From the NCBI GenBank assembly GCA_003508565.1, contig DNUI01000245.1, forward strand, positions 1 to 5,118: a DNA stretch of 5,118 nucleotides, written 5' to 3'. Each line of letters opens with the position of its first letter. Position 1 is the stretch's first letter. The translations under genes and the position numbers were made by a program. The DNA comes from Syntrophaceae bacterium. GTDB lineage: Bacteria > Desulfobacterota > Syntrophia > Syntrophales > UBA2185. Of this stretch, positions 5,118 through 5,118 are shown piece by piece. A model generated the notes under the pieces. That model saw nothing but the letters and a program-made list of their open reading frames with translations. It did no database searches and had not been told where the DNA came from.

Positions 5118-5118
5118 C
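5004..5118. other. Downstream flank of nadA without a clear terminator
   Basis: No + strand frame is open beyond about 5083 and no start codon with a ribosome binding site is seen. Three small hairpins are possible: GGAC/GTCC (5005-5015), CCTTGTC with GAC..AAGG (5022-5042, two-base bulge), and TCCC/GGGA (5055-5073) with an inner ACT/AGT stem. None is followed directly by a T tract, although ATTTTAA at 5077-5083 lies a few bases past the last. TCCTTGTC occurs twice, at 5021-5028 and 5049-5056. The operon end may lie here or beyond the window. Confidence 0.5.

Noticed and set aside
1..5118. CRISPR array, tRNA or rRNA gene, insertion sequence, or phage element
   Set aside because: No regularly spaced repeats, no cloverleaf or rRNA signature, no transposase or integrase, and no terminal inverted repeats were seen on either strand.

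Overview
The window carries a compact iron-sulfur (Fe-S) and sulfur-transfer gene cluster, all on the + strand, preceded by a separate HU-type nucleoid protein gene. Gene content, moderate GC coding sequence with AT-rich spacers, and the style of the proteins (Rrf2 regulator with a long Cys-rich loop, NifS/NifU-like pair, CxxC-type MnmA, short 300-residue NadA) suggest an anaerobic bacterium of the former Deltaproteobacteria (Desulfobacterota, for example a Syntrophus-like lineage) or a Gram-positive anaerobe. The taxonomic placement is inference and was not tested by any search.

Layout. Bases 1-289 hold no convincing gene: the left edge looks like the tail of an off-window terminator, followed by an AT-rich leader with a possible promoter for the HU gene. 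The HU gene (290-559) stands alone and is closed by a very strong intrinsic terminator (612-650). Bases 651-970 are an AT-rich spacer that ends in a clear sigma70-like promoter overlapped by a striking three-half-site operator. It also contains an unexplained 90-codon open frame on the minus strand. From 971 onward run iscR (971-1411), iscS/nifS (1430-2599), iscU/nifU (2600-2995), mnmA (3050-4114) and nadA (4101-5003). Gaps are 18, 0, 54 and -14 nt, so they look like one operon. The last 115 bases contain no + strand gene and no convincing terminator. A minus-strand frame is open to the right edge and may or may not be the end of a convergent gene.

How the genes work together. IscS draws sulfur from cysteine as an enzyme-bound persulfide. 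IscU uses it to build Fe-S clusters, and IscR probably senses cluster supply and represses its own operon through the operator at its promoter. The two downstream genes are users of the same sulfur flow: MnmA takes persulfide sulfur to 2-thiolate the wobble uridine of tRNAs, and NadA is a [4Fe-4S] enzyme of de novo NAD synthesis. The operon therefore couples supply, sensing and two consumers. It lacks the IscA, HscBA and ferredoxin genes of the E. coli isc operon within this window.

Nothing here is clearly a new system. The most interesting points are the operator architecture, the joining of nadA to the isc-mnmA genes with a 14-nt overlap, the cysteine substitution in MnmA, and two unexplained minus-strand open frames.
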